This document shows positions 27,089 through 35,645 of a stretch of 64,000 nt of DNA, piece by piece. The first letter of the stretch is position 1; every line of letters begins with the position of its first letter. The DNA comes from Roseivirga thermotolerans (lineage in GTDB: Bacteria; Bacteroidota; Bacteroidia; Cytophagales; Cyclobacteriaceae): contig NZ_BNAG01000003.1 of assembly GCF_014653175.1 (NCBI RefSeq), forward strand, positions 620,001-684,000, written 5' to 3'. Both the position numbers and the translations under genes were made by a program. Below the pieces are notes generated by a model, which was not told the origin of the DNA, did not search any database, and worked only from the letters and a program-made list of their open reading frames with translations.

Positions 27089-28369
27089 GTGAGTGACATA
27101 GCGATTAAAGTAGAGAACCTTTCCAAGCAATACCGACTAGGTGTTGTTGGTACCGGCACCATAAGTCACGATTTGAATCGTTGGTGGGCCAGAATTCGAG
27201 GCAAGGAGGATCCCTTCCTTAAAATTGGCGAAACTAACGACAGAAGTAAGGCAGGAAACTCGGACTATGTATGGTCTTTAAAGGATATAAACTTTGAAGT
27301 AAGGCAAGGCGAGGTACTAGGAATTATTGGTAAGAATGGAGCCGGTAAAAGCACGCTGCTTAAGATTTTATCTAAAGTTACCGGTCCTACTACCGGGAAA
27401 ATAACCGCTTTTGGCAGAATAGGAGCTTTGCTGGAAGTGGGTACGGGCTTTCATCCTGAACTTACCGGAAGAGAAAACATTTTTTTAAATGGGGCCATTC
27501 TGGGTATGACCAAGGCCGAGATTAAATCCAAACTTGATGAAATAGTAGATTTCTCTGGCTGTGCACGCTATGTAGATACGCCCGTAAAACGATATTCTTC
27601 TGGAATGAAGGTGCGCCTGGCATTTGCTGTTGCAGCTTTCTTGGAGCCTGAGATTCTGATTGTTGATGAAGTGTTAGCTGTGGGAGATGCAGAGTTTCAA
27701 AAAAAGGCCATTGGTAAAATGCAAGACGTGAGCAAAGGGGAAGGTCGAACCGTTTTGTTTGTGAGTCATAATATGGAGAGTGTAAAAAAACTCTGCACTC
27801 GCGCAATTGTATTAGAGAATGGACAAGTGAAGTTTGATAGTGATGCTAATTCAGCAGTTAATTTTTATGCAAATGCACAGAAGCTAAAACTCAATTTACA
27901 TAGTAATTCAGTTTGGAATTTTGAAGATGCTCCAGGGAATGAGAATATAAAAATTCTTAATATTAATGTTTCTCCTATAAATGGTGATGTTCTATCGATC
28001 AGTTCAGGGATAAAAATTGAGTATAGTTTCTATAATAGAAAAGAAGATATTAATCTAGCTACTACAGTACAGGTTACAAACCTCAAAGATGAAATCGTGA
28101 TCCATCAAGGACACAAACTAGCCTATAATCCGAAGTCAAGAAGAGGGGTTTATACAATATCGTTCCATATACAGCCCTATATACTTAATGCTGGACACTA
28201 CAAACTAGGTCTTATCTTTGGAGAAAATGCTAGGTACGTACTGTGGAAGGTAGAAGAGTTTATTGCGTTTGAACTATCTTCAGAGTTCGAAAAAGATTTG
28301 CCTAAGGTATTACCAGGGACACTCTATTTAGATATGAGTCCTGAAGTGAATTTCGAACCAGTAGGATAG
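27089..28369 (+). CDS. ABC exporter ATPase with C-terminal carbohydrate-binding domain (Wzt-like)
   Basis: A 426-residue protein starting with GTG. Residues about 1-245 form the ATPase: Walker A GIIGKNGAGKST, signature YSSGMKVRLAF, Walker B ILIVDEVLAVGD, H-loop VSHNME, and a long insert ahead of Walker A. Residues about 270-426 form a beta-rich extra domain like the Wzt C-terminal domain, which in known O-antigen exporters recognises the chemical cap at the non-reducing end of the chain. Its presence predicts that export depends on a terminal modification. The following gene encodes a methyltransferase, which could make such a cap. A gap of 81 bases separates it from the permease; no feature is evident there. 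Confidence 0.92.
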   Translation: MSDIAIKVENLSKQYRLGVVGTGTISHDLNRWWARIRGKEDPFLKIGETNDRSKAGNSDYVWSLKDINFEVRQGEVLGIIGKNGAGKSTLLKILSKVTGPTTGKITAFGRIGALLEVGTGFHPELTGRENIFLNGAILGMTKAEIKSKLDEIVDFSGCARYVDTPVKRYSSGMKVRLAFAVAAFLEPEILIVDEVLAVGDAEFQKKAIGKMQDVSKGEGRTVLFVSHNMESVKKLCTRAIVLENGQVKFDSDANSAVNFYANAQKLKLNLHSNSVWNFEDAPGNENIKILNINVSPINGDVLSISSGIKIEYSFYNRKEDINLATTVQVTNLKDEIVIHQGHKLAYNPKSRRGVYTISFHIQPYILNAGHYKLGLIFGENARYVLWKVEEFIAFELSSEFEKDLPKVLPGTLYLDMSPEVNFEPVG

Positions 28370-28380
28370 AATATGTTTGT

Positions 28381-29265
28381 ATGAAAAGAATACTGAATTT
28401 TTTAAAAAAGGTCCCTGTTATAAATAGAATTATTGATTCAATTCTTGAAAAAAGAAGAAGTTATTTAATTCTTAAAAAAGGTGAGAACCTTAAAAGCTAC
28501 GATTATTTAGCTGTGTACTTGACCAAGTTAGATAAAGCGCATGCCAAGAAAGATCGTGATCTTAAAAAACTCCATAAAGACCTCAATAAACTAAGGAAGC
28601 AACAAGTTGAATCATGGAATTCTTTTGTCTATTGTAAAGGGTATTTTTATCAAGGGTATAAGAGAGTGGGTATCCATGGGATTAAACCGACTGAGGCAAG
28701 AATGAAGAGCTATGATGTATATGATTTCTTTAACGCTAATGGTAGGGTATTAGATATCGGCTCAAATAGTGGCTTCCTTTCGATTTACTTATCTGATTAT
28801 TACAAAGAAGTTGTAGGGATTGAACTAAACCCTTATCTGATAAGGATGGGTGAATGTGTTAAAAATCATCTTGGAGTTCGAAATGTTAATTTTATTAAGG
28901 CAGACTTCATGAGCTACAGTTTCAATAATCAGTTTGACGCGGTTTTCTCACTTTCGAATCACTTTACGATAGATGGTAATTTGAACATGAGTTTTGAGGA
29001 TTATATATATAAGATATACAATTTACTCAATAATGGAGGAGTACTTTTTTTTGAGAGTCATAATATTAATGGAGATGATAGTGATCTTGATCAAAAGTTC
29101 CTTATCGCAAGCCAATATTTTGATTTAAAGAAGTACAAAATGGTGAAGGCTTTTTATCCAGCGGATATCGATAAGCTATTTGCAGTGTTCATTAAGAAAC
29201 CTTCTATATCTGAAAAATACTCATCTTTTAGTTTGGATAAGGCGAGGCACGAATATGAGTATTGA
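28381..29265 (+). CDS. SAM-dependent methyltransferase with N-terminal charged helix
   Basis: A 294-residue class I methyltransferase. The first 85 residues are very rich in Lys and Glu and predicted helical or coiled coil (KAHAKKDRDLKKLHKDLNKL). The SAM-binding motif is VLDIGSNSGFLSIYL (about residue 120), with the acidic ribose ligand in VVGIELNP. Two roles fit the context: capping the chain end for recognition by the Wzt-like domain encoded just before, as methyl-bearing caps do in other ABC-dependent O antigens, or methylating the phosphoramidate group whose pathway starts two genes later. Campylobacter phosphoramidate loci also carry methyltransferases just upstream of the kinase gene. 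Neither role is proven. Confidence 0.82.
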   Translation: MKRILNFLKKVPVINRIIDSILEKRRSYLILKKGENLKSYDYLAVYLTKLDKAHAKKDRDLKKLHKDLNKLRKQQVESWNSFVYCKGYFYQGYKRVGIHGIKPTEARMKSYDVYDFFNANGRVLDIGSNSGFLSIYLSDYYKEVVGIELNPYLIRMGECVKNHLGVRNVNFIKADFMSYSFNNQFDAVFSLSNHFTIDGNLNMSFEDYIYKIYNLLNNGGVLFFESHNINGDDSDLDQKFLIASQYFDLKKYKMVKAFYPADIDKLFAVFIKKPSISEKYSSFSLDKARHEYEY

Positions 29266-29301
29266 GCTCCTATTCTTTATTGTTTATCTACTTACAAACA
29301 A

Positions 29302-30603
29302 TTGAATCAGTTTAAGGATACGGTAAAAAGCTTTTTGAAGTCTTTAGGTATTTGGAGCTTCTACATATCCTTCAATGAGTATCAACGCAATCGAAGTTTA
29401 AGTAAGACTCAAAGGGCTCAGCTTAGGAGAATAAAGTCTGCTGGACAGGTTAAAGTGTTTTTCCTAGTAATTCATGACACGATTTGGAAGTATGATTCTC
29501 TCTTCCGCCTCTTGCAAGAAGATAGTAGGTTTTTACCTTATATTGTTGTAATTCCTTTCGTTAGAAACGGTCAACCAGATATGGAGCTTTACAAGAAAGT
29601 TGTAAAGTTTTTTGGAGATAAAAACTATCCTAGGTTGTCTGTATACAATAGGGATAATAATGAATGGTTGGATTTACAAGCTACTTATCAACCAGACATC
29701 GTTTTTTTCACCAATCCACATCGACTTACTTTTGAGAAGTATTACTCACAAATATATAATAGCGATGTGCTTACTTGTTACGTACCATATGCATTCGTAG
29801 TAATCCATTCATTACGAATTCACTATGCACAGGAAATTCATAGGCGACTATGGAAGTACTTCGTTGAAACAAAAACCCATGGGAAGTATGCCACAAGTTT
29901 CTTAGGTAAGTTTAATAACCGTGTGGTTGTTACAGGTTACCCAGCGTTAGATACTATTTTTGATTCCAGCTATTCGCCAAAAGATGTTTGGAAGGTGAAG
30001 GATAGGAAAAGCGTCAAGAGAATTATTTGGGCACCTCACCATAGTATTGAAGGTCAAGGGAGTAAATTGGATTACTCTTGTTTTACTCTCTATGCCGATT
30101 GGTTTATAAAACAACTTAGAAATAGAAGTGATATTCAAATTGCCTTCAAACCGCACCCGCTATTAAAGGAAAAGCTATATAAGCACCCCGATTGGGGTAA
30201 GATGAGAACCGATAGCTATTATAGGAGTTGGCAAAATCTACCCAATGGTCAACTGGAGGAAAGCGAGTATTTAGATCTTTTCTATTATTCGGATGCAATG
30301 GTCATGGATAGCGCTTCATTTATGGTAGAGTATCTATATTTCCATAAGCCCATAATGTTTCTAGTACATGACGAATTGGTATCAGAAAGGTTCAATTCGT
30401 TTGGTAGAGAGGTTTTCTCACATCTATATCATGGTAGAAATAGTAATGATATCAGTGATTTTATAGATGATATTGTAATATCTGGCAATGATAGTCTAAA
30501 GAATCAAAGGGAGCATTTCTTTTTTAACGAGGTACTTCCCAAGGGCGAGAAAACGGCCAGTGAAAGAATATATCATGAATTGAAAAACGTTTTATGTCCT
30601 TGA
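29302..30603 (+). CDS. CDP-glycerol glycerophosphotransferase-like transferase
   Basis: A 433-residue protein starting with TTG. The C-terminal half has the marks of the TagB/TagF family: IIWAPHHS, the AFKPHPLL motif, and AMVMDSASFMVEYLYFHKPIMFL, matching the family's D-S-x-S-hydrophobic-kP region. Members move polyol-phosphate units from a CDP donor onto a polymer at the membrane. No CDP-glycerol or CDP-ribitol synthesis gene is in the window. Three genes for a CDP-phosphoramidate donor follow directly, so this enzyme is the best local candidate for transferring the phosphoramidate. That link is inference. It overlaps the next gene by 10 bases. Confidence 0.72.
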   Translation: MNQFKDTVKSFLKSLGIWSFYISFNEYQRNRSLSKTQRAQLRRIKSAGQVKVFFLVIHDTIWKYDSLFRLLQEDSRFLPYIVVIPFVRNGQPDMELYKKVVKFFGDKNYPRLSVYNRDNNEWLDLQATYQPDIVFFTNPHRLTFEKYYSQIYNSDVLTCYVPYAFVVIHSLRIHYAQEIHRRLWKYFVETKTHGKYATSFLGKFNNRVVVTGYPALDTIFDSSYSPKDVWKVKDRKSVKRIIWAPHHSIEGQGSKLDYSCFTLYADWFIKQLRNRSDIQIAFKPHPLLKEKLYKHPDWGKMRTDSYYRSWQNLPNGQLEESEYLDLFYYSDAMVMDSASFMVEYLYFHKPIMFLVHDELVSERFNSFGREVFSHLYHGRNSNDISDFIDDIVISGNDSLKNQREHFFFNEVLPKGEKTASERIYHELKNVLCP

Positions 30604-32999
30604 AATCAGAGATCAACTATAAACTTACCGGAACAAAAGCCGAGACTCTTCATATTTTGTCTGAGGCCGGCTATAATGTGCCGAAGATTTACTTTTTTAC
30701 TACCAAAGATTGGCATACTAATAAGCAGAAGGTCATTCTTGAAATTATAAGACAATTTAAAGACAGTGGCAAATTGGCTGTCAGAAGCAGCTCAATCGCA
30801 GAAGATACTATTAACTCTTCAATGGCTGGGGCCTTTACCAGTCTACTAAATGTTTCCTGTAAGGAGTCTGATTTAACTGCCGCCATAAATCGGGTAATAG
30901 GTTCATATAATGAAGAAGAGTCAAATCAGGTTTTGGTTCAACCAATGGTGACAAATGTGGTAATGAGTGGAGTGGTAATGACTCAGGTTCTAGACGATGG
31001 GTCTCCTTACTACGTGATTAACTATGATGATAAGTCTGGTTTGACAGATACTGTAACGAGTGGTAGCTCAATTAACAAAACTGTATATATATATAATGGA
31101 GTAAAGGAAGAAGATTTTGACTCTGAACTACTGCTTAAAGTACTTAAATTGATTAGAGAGCTTCAGTCAACATTCCCCGATATTCCACTTGATATAGAGT
31201 TTGCAATTGACTCTGAAGGTTTAGTACACCTTTTACAGGTACGTAGGATAGTTACGGTTGATAAATGGGATAAGGCCATAATAAGTCAGGTATCGTCCAG
31301 AATGATATACTTGAGGCAATTTATTCATGAGGCCTTCAAGCCCCGTCCAGATCTATATGGCAGCACCACATTGCTGGGATTTATGCCAGACTGGAATCCT
31401 GCAGAGATGATTGGAGTATTACCTCACCCTCTTGCTAGGTCGCTTTACCGAAAGTTAATTACCCAATCAACTTGGCAACTGGCTCGCGAGCAAATGGGGT
31501 ATCGCAAAATGCCCAAAATGGACTTAATGGTTTCACTTTTCGGAAGGGTTTATATAGACGTAAGAAAGAGTATCAACTCTTTTCTACCGGACGGATTACC
31601 GGGAGGTATAAGTGAGAAATTAGTAAATGCATTTGTGGATAGACTCAATCGTAACCCTCACCTTCATGACAAGATAGAATTTGAAATAGTTCATACTGCC
31701 TTTGATTTCTGTTTCGAGGAAGACTTTGAATCGAGATATAGCGGTACTCTTAACAGGGAGGAGTTTTTGGTGTACAAAAGTTTACTGAGAAAACTTACCG
31801 AAGATGCAGTCATAGATAAATTTAATAGTTCTCTTAATCGTTCACTAAGAACCATAGACCTTCTGAAAGAAGCCCAGTTATTTCAGATAGGTTCTTCAGA
31901 AGAAAAGAACTCTTTTTTACTCGCAAGTTGTATAAGTAAATTAATTGATGAATGTATTGAGTTGGGGACATTACCATTCTCAATTTTAGCAAGACATGGT
32001 TTCATAGCAGAGTCACTCTTGAGGTCTGCAGTGAGAAAAAATGCTATTTCGAAAGAACGACTATTAGAATTCAGAAGAAGTATAATTACTATTTCTGGTA
32101 AGATGAGTGAGGATTATTCGTCAGTTATTGAGGGTAGATTAAATAAAGATACTTTTCTTCAAACCTATGGTCACTTAAGACCTAGTAGCTACGACATACT
32201 CTCTCCTAATTATTGTAATAGACCCGATTTGTTTTCTGAAGCTCGCGTTATGAGTGGAAAGGAATGCAAGTCTGAATTCAAACTAACAAACAAAGAAGAG
32301 TCTCAATTGAATGTACTGATTTATGAAAGTGGGTTTAATGGGATTGATGCTAAAAGACTTATGCATTATGCAGAACAGTCTATAAAAGGCAGAGAGTATG
32401 CCAAGTTTATTTTTACCAAGCATTTGTCAGATATTCTTGAGTTAGCAGCTAAATGGGGTGAGTTAAAGGGATTTTCTAGGTATGAGGTTTCAATGCTGGA
32501 GATTGAGGACATCCTGAATATGTTATTTGAACCTCTCACAAATGACATTAGACCCTATTATCAAGATAAAATTTCAAAAGCGATCGAAAACTACGATATA
32601 GCTTCTTCTTTTAAGTTGAGTTACCTCATTCGATCTGTTCGTGATGTCCATATTGTTCCTATGCAACGAAGTGCAGCTAACTTTATAGGAAATACCAGAA
32701 TAGAGGCTGAGGTTGTACTAATTGAAGCAAGTAGCAGAAGTGCTCCAGACATGGAGGGAAAAATAGTATGCATTGAAGGAGCAGACCCTGGTTACGATTG
32801 GATATTTACTCGTAAAATAGGCGGGCTTGTAACCAAATATGGAGGTGCCAACTCTCATATGGCCATTAGAAGTGCTGAGTACGGTATTCCGGCAGCAATA
32901 GGGTGTGGAGAGCAACCTTTTGAACGAGTATTGAGAGCCAGGAAGTGCTTATTGGATTGTAAAAGCAATCGACTTGAGCCCATAACTATTCAAAGCTAA
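30594..32999 (+). CDS. L-glutamine kinase, PEP-synthase-like (Cj1418 type)
   Basis: An 801-residue protein with the split architecture of dikinases. An N-terminal ATP-grasp domain (about 1-225) has LAVRSSSIAEDTINSSMAGAF and the metal-site region HLLQVRRI. A central all-alpha region of about 450 residues follows. The C-terminal mobile phosphohistidine domain has GGANSHMAIRSAEYGIPAAIG with His755. It is not pyruvate phosphate dikinase: the PEP barrel is absent. In Campylobacter jejuni Cj1418 has this layout and phosphorylates the amide nitrogen of L-glutamine using ATP, giving AMP and phosphate. The next two genes match Cj1417 and Cj1416 in the same order, which is the main reason for the specific call. 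Confidence 0.8.
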   Translation: MSLKSEINYKLTGTKAETLHILSEAGYNVPKIYFFTTKDWHTNKQKVILEIIRQFKDSGKLAVRSSSIAEDTINSSMAGAFTSLLNVSCKESDLTAAINRVIGSYNEEESNQVLVQPMVTNVVMSGVVMTQVLDDGSPYYVINYDDKSGLTDTVTSGSSINKTVYIYNGVKEEDFDSELLLKVLKLIRELQSTFPDIPLDIEFAIDSEGLVHLLQVRRIVTVDKWDKAIISQVSSRMIYLRQFIHEAFKPRPDLYGSTTLLGFMPDWNPAEMIGVLPHPLARSLYRKLITQSTWQLAREQMGYRKMPKMDLMVSLFGRVYIDVRKSINSFLPDGLPGGISEKLVNAFVDRLNRNPHLHDKIEFEIVHTAFDFCFEEDFESRYSGTLNREEFLVYKSLLRKLTEDAVIDKFNSSLNRSLRTIDLLKEAQLFQIGSSEEKNSFLLASCISKLIDECIELGTLPFSILARHGFIAESLLRSAVRKNAISKERLLEFRRSIITISGKMSEDYSSVIEGRLNKDTFLQTYGHLRPSSYDILSPNYCNRPDLFSEARVMSGKECKSEFKLTNKEESQLNVLIYESGFNGIDAKRLMHYAEQSIKGREYAKFIFTKHLSDILELAAKWGELKGFSRYEVSMLEIEDILNMLFEPLTNDIRPYYQDKISKAIENYDIASSFKLSYLIRSVRDVHIVPMQRSAANFIGNTRIEAEVVLIEASSRSAPDMEGKIVCIEGADPGYDWIFTRKIGGLVTKYGGANSHMAIRSAEYGIPAAIGCGEQPFERVLRARKCLLDCKSNRLEPITIQS

Positions 33000-33617
33000 A
33001 TGAGGATTGGGATTACAATGAGAATTACAAGGGCAGATTCCTACGAGGAATATAGGGACTCCATTGCCCAAGATTGGAATAAGTTCATGGCTTCTAAGTT
33101 CTCAAAGGATCAGTATATGTTCATTCCTAATATAGAAGATTCGGTTACAACCTTTGTCCGAGACTGGGGAATAGACATGATTTTTTTGTCTGGTGGAGAA
33201 GATATTGGTACCGACAAATCAAGAGATAATACTGAAACAATGCTGATTAAGTATGCTTTAGATTCCAAGATACCTTTAATAGGCGTTTGCAGAGGTATGC
33301 AAATGATTAATGCTTTTTTTGGGGGTAATACTGTAGATGGAGGAGAGACATTCAGAAAAAGACACGTTGCGCATGACCATGAGATTTTCTTCTTAAAGAA
33401 AAGAAGAGTGGTCAATTCGTATCACTCTCGAAAAATCACGGAGAATAGTCTTGGCAAAGGGTTGTCTGCTTTGGGCTTTGACTCAGTGGATGGAACGGTT
33501 GAGGCCTTGGGATATAAGCATGTATTGGGACTAATGTGGCATCCCGAAAGAGAGAGGGATATAGATAAAGATACAGCAGATATTATTATAAATCACATTC
33601 GTGAATATGGAAAATAA
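33000..33617 (+). CDS. Gamma-glutamyl-CDP-amidate hydrolase, class I amidotransferase fold (Cj1417 type)
   Basis: A 205-residue class I glutamine-amidotransferase-fold hydrolase. The triad is visible: nucleophile Cys97 in IGVCRGMQMIN, and His181 and Glu183 in GLMWHPERE. It resembles gamma-Glu-GABA hydrolase (PuuD, peptidase C26), but no polyamine genes are nearby. In C. jejuni the homologue Cj1417 splits CDP-L-glutamine into cytidine diphosphoramidate and glutamate. The ATG follows the stop of the kinase gene with no spacer, and the gene overlaps the nucleotidyltransferase gene, so the three are translationally linked. Confidence 0.8.
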   Translation: MRIGITMRITRADSYEEYRDSIAQDWNKFMASKFSKDQYMFIPNIEDSVTTFVRDWGIDMIFLSGGEDIGTDKSRDNTETMLIKYALDSKIPLIGVCRGMQMINAFFGGNTVDGGETFRKRHVAHDHEIFFLKKRRVVNSYHSRKITENSLGKGLSALGFDSVDGTVEALGYKHVLGLMWHPERERDIDKDTADIIINHIREYGK

Positions 33618-34359
33618 AGCAATTATCCTTGCCGCAGGAAGAGGTTCAAGAATGAAGGAACATACTGAGACGAAACCCAAGTGTCTTACTGAACTAGCTG
33701 GAAAAACCTTATTAGATTGGCAAATTGAGGCGCTGAGAAAGGCTGGGATAGAAGATGTCTATGTGGTAAGAGGTTACAGGAGTGAATTGATAAATCGGCC
33801 AGGATTACAGTATATAAAAAATGAAAGATGGGCAGAGACTAACATGGTCGCTTCGCTTTTTTGTTTTGACTCTTCAATAAGAGAACCTACCATTATATCA
33901 TACTCAGATATTGTCTATCATAAATCTCATATCGAAGAGCTTAAGAAAGTTGAGTCAGATATAACGATTACTGCCGATAAGGAATGGTTCGCACTTTGGA
34001 AGCTTAGATTTGAGAATCCTTTTGAAGACGCTGAGACATTCATTACCAAAGATGGAAGATTAAATGCTATAGGAGGTAAAACTCATCACTTCAATGATAT
34101 TGAAGCTCAATATATGGGCTTGATTAAGTTATCTCCCAAAGGGTGGGGAATTGTACGGTCTGTTTATGATGAGTTGCCTCAAGAGAGGAAGGATAATATT
34201 GATATGACTTCACTACTAAATTTACTTCTTGAAAAAGGAGTGCCAATTAATGTGGTTTATGTTAAGGGTCAGTGGTGTGAGGTAGACTCTTATGATGATG
34301 TATTATGTTATGAAAGAGAGTTGAATAAAAACCCGGAATGGGCACATGATTGGCGATGA
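33607..34359 (+). CDS. CTP:phosphoglutamine cytidylyltransferase (Cj1416 type)
   Basis: A 250-residue GT-A-fold nucleotidyltransferase. The nucleotide-binding signature AIILAAGRGSRMKE starts the protein, followed by KPKCLTELAGKTLLDWQ. The Asp of IISYSDIVY is the metal ligand position, and WCEVDSYDD near the end gives the second. In C. jejuni Cj1416 couples CTP and glutamine phosphate to CDP-L-glutamine, the substrate of the hydrolase encoded just before. Sequence alone would also allow a sugar-phosphate or choline-phosphate nucleotidyltransferase; gene order decides. An alternative GTG start lies two codons earlier. Confidence 0.8.
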   Translation: MENKAIILAAGRGSRMKEHTETKPKCLTELAGKTLLDWQIEALRKAGIEDVYVVRGYRSELINRPGLQYIKNERWAETNMVASLFCFDSSIREPTIISYSDIVYHKSHIEELKKVESDITITADKEWFALWKLRFENPFEDAETFITKDGRLNAIGGKTHHFNDIEAQYMGLIKLSPKGWGIVRSVYDELPQERKDNIDMTSLLNLLLEKGVPINVVYVKGQWCEVDSYDDVLCYERELNKNPEWAHDWR

Positions 34360-34886
34360 AATATAAATATCTATCAACACAAGTGCCTCGAGTCAAAATT
34401 GACTATTCATATTCGGTTTTTGAGGGGGAGAGGTTTTTGGATGCTTGGTTTACAAGTAGGCAAGTAGTACAAGGTAATAATGATTCTGTTTGTTACAAAC
34501 TAAATCGAATAACTGGCTCTAGCACCGAAGGTTTGTTTTTAGAGTGGATAGGTATTAAAAACAACAAAGGTGAACTCAACAAAGAAAAATTAAACCTACT
34601 AGTCAAGAGGTTCGAGGTTACAAAGAAGATATACTCATCCTATGACGAAAATTTTAGGCCTAAGGATAAGAGCTTGTACAACGAGTATAGGTTGTATCAG
34701 CTCTTTAGCTTAGTCTTATGTAAGGAGTATGCTGATTCAAACCGACTTCCACTGCTAAATGCTCTTCTTAAACTAAATGATATTGTTTTGAGTGTGTATG
34801 AGATAGGTGAGGAATTGGATGTGGAATTGCTAAGAGAAACGTTAGCTCAAGAAGTAAGATTTGTCTTAGAACTTAGAAGGGATTAA
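34356..34886 (+). CDS. Unknown protein linked to the phosphoramidate genes
   Basis: A 176-residue protein; I recognise no family. The start is the ATG overlapping the preceding stop as ATGA. The N-terminal half is predicted beta-rich (VKIDYSYSVFEGERFLDAWFTS), the C-terminal half helical and Leu-rich (LPLLNALLKLNDIVLSVYE), and it has no signal peptide or membrane segment. It sits between the cytidylyltransferase and a formyltransferase-like gene with no spacing on either side, so it probably serves the same pathway. The expected phosphoramidate kinase (Cj1415, adenylyl-sulfate-kinase-like) is not recognisable here: there is no P-loop. Confidence 0.7.
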   Translation: MKYKYLSTQVPRVKIDYSYSVFEGERFLDAWFTSRQVVQGNNDSVCYKLNRITGSSTEGLFLEWIGIKNNKGELNKEKLNLLVKRFEVTKKIYSSYDENFRPKDKSLYNEYRLYQLFSLVLCKEYADSNRLPLLNALLKLNDIVLSVYEIGEELDVELLRETLAQEVRFVLELRRD

Positions 34887-35621
34887 ATGTCGAATAATAA
34901 AAGAATAGTGCTTTTGGCTGGAGAGACGAAAAGAGCACGAACCTATGCCCAGCAATTGGAGAGAGTTTGGCAACTCGATCGGAATGTTGAAATTCTAGGT
35001 GTGTTCTATGGTCAAACGCTGAGAACTTGCCCTGAGTCTCTTTTAAACGATGAGACTGGTGAGTATTTTGATAAAGAGAATATCTTTATTCCAGATTTAA
35101 ACGAACCCATTGAAAAGACATTTGATCGGAATGGGTGGATTTACCATAAAATTATTAGCGATGATGTAAATTCGGAGGAGTTATTGACGCTTTTAGAATA
35201 CTTATCGGTGGATGTGGTGGTTTATGCAGGCTATGGTGGGCAGATTTTAAAAGGCAAACACTTTAATGGCAAAAGAAAGTACCTCCATATGCATCCAGGA
35301 AGTTTGCCCGATGAACGCGGCAGTACAACTCTATTTTACAGCATCCTGAAAGGGCATAATTGCACAGTAACATCATTCTGGATGACTGAAAAGATAGATG
35401 ATGGTGAAATTCTATACCAGGAAGAATATGTAGTTCCTAATAAAGGAGTTGATTTGGACGGTTGGTTTGATCATGTAATTCGTGGGGATTGCTTTTTCAA
35501 GACCATGAAGCGGTACTTATCAGGAGAGTTGAGCTCTTTTAAAGTAGATACATCTAAGTCTGAGGAATATTACATCATACATCCGGTTTTGAAGCACGTG
35601 GCATTAATGGGTTTAACCTGA
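34887..35621 (+). CDS. Formyltransferase-fold protein with altered catalytic motif
   Basis: A 244-residue protein resembling the N-terminal domain of methionyl-tRNA or sugar formyltransferases. The core loop reads LHMHPGSLPDERGSTTL, and the later Asp is in EKIDDGEILYQE (D171/D172). Active formyltransferases have Asn-x-His here; this protein has His134-x-His136, so the Asn is replaced. It lacks the usual C-terminal oligonucleotide-binding domain. The gene starts directly after the stop of the unknown protein. A tailoring step on a nitrogen is possible, but with the altered motif another acyl or one-carbon chemistry, or no catalysis, is equally open. Confidence 0.68.
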   Translation: MSNNKRIVLLAGETKRARTYAQQLERVWQLDRNVEILGVFYGQTLRTCPESLLNDETGEYFDKENIFIPDLNEPIEKTFDRNGWIYHKIISDDVNSEELLTLLEYLSVDVVVYAGYGGQILKGKHFNGKRKYLHMHPGSLPDERGSTTLFYSILKGHNCTVTSFWMTEKIDDGEILYQEEYVVPNKGVDLDGWFDHVIRGDCFFKTMKRYLSGELSSFKVDTSKSEEYYIIHPVLKHVALMGLT

Positions 35622-35645
35622 TTTGGAATTTGTATTTGATCTGAT

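Noticed and set aside
30594-32999. Annotation as phosphoenolpyruvate synthase or pyruvate phosphate dikinase.
   Set aside because: The PEP/pyruvate-binding barrel is missing, the middle of the protein is a different helical region, and the neighbours match the glutamine-phosphoramidate pathway.
33000-33617. Annotation as gamma-glutamyl-GABA hydrolase PuuD.
   Set aside because: The catalytic triad is shared by the whole fold; there is no polyamine gene nearby, and the gene order fits the CDP-glutamine hydrolase.
34356-34886. Whether the unknown protein could be the missing Cj1415-type phosphoramidate kinase.
   Set aside because: No Walker A loop or other kinase motif is present, and it does not resemble adenylyl-sulfate kinases.
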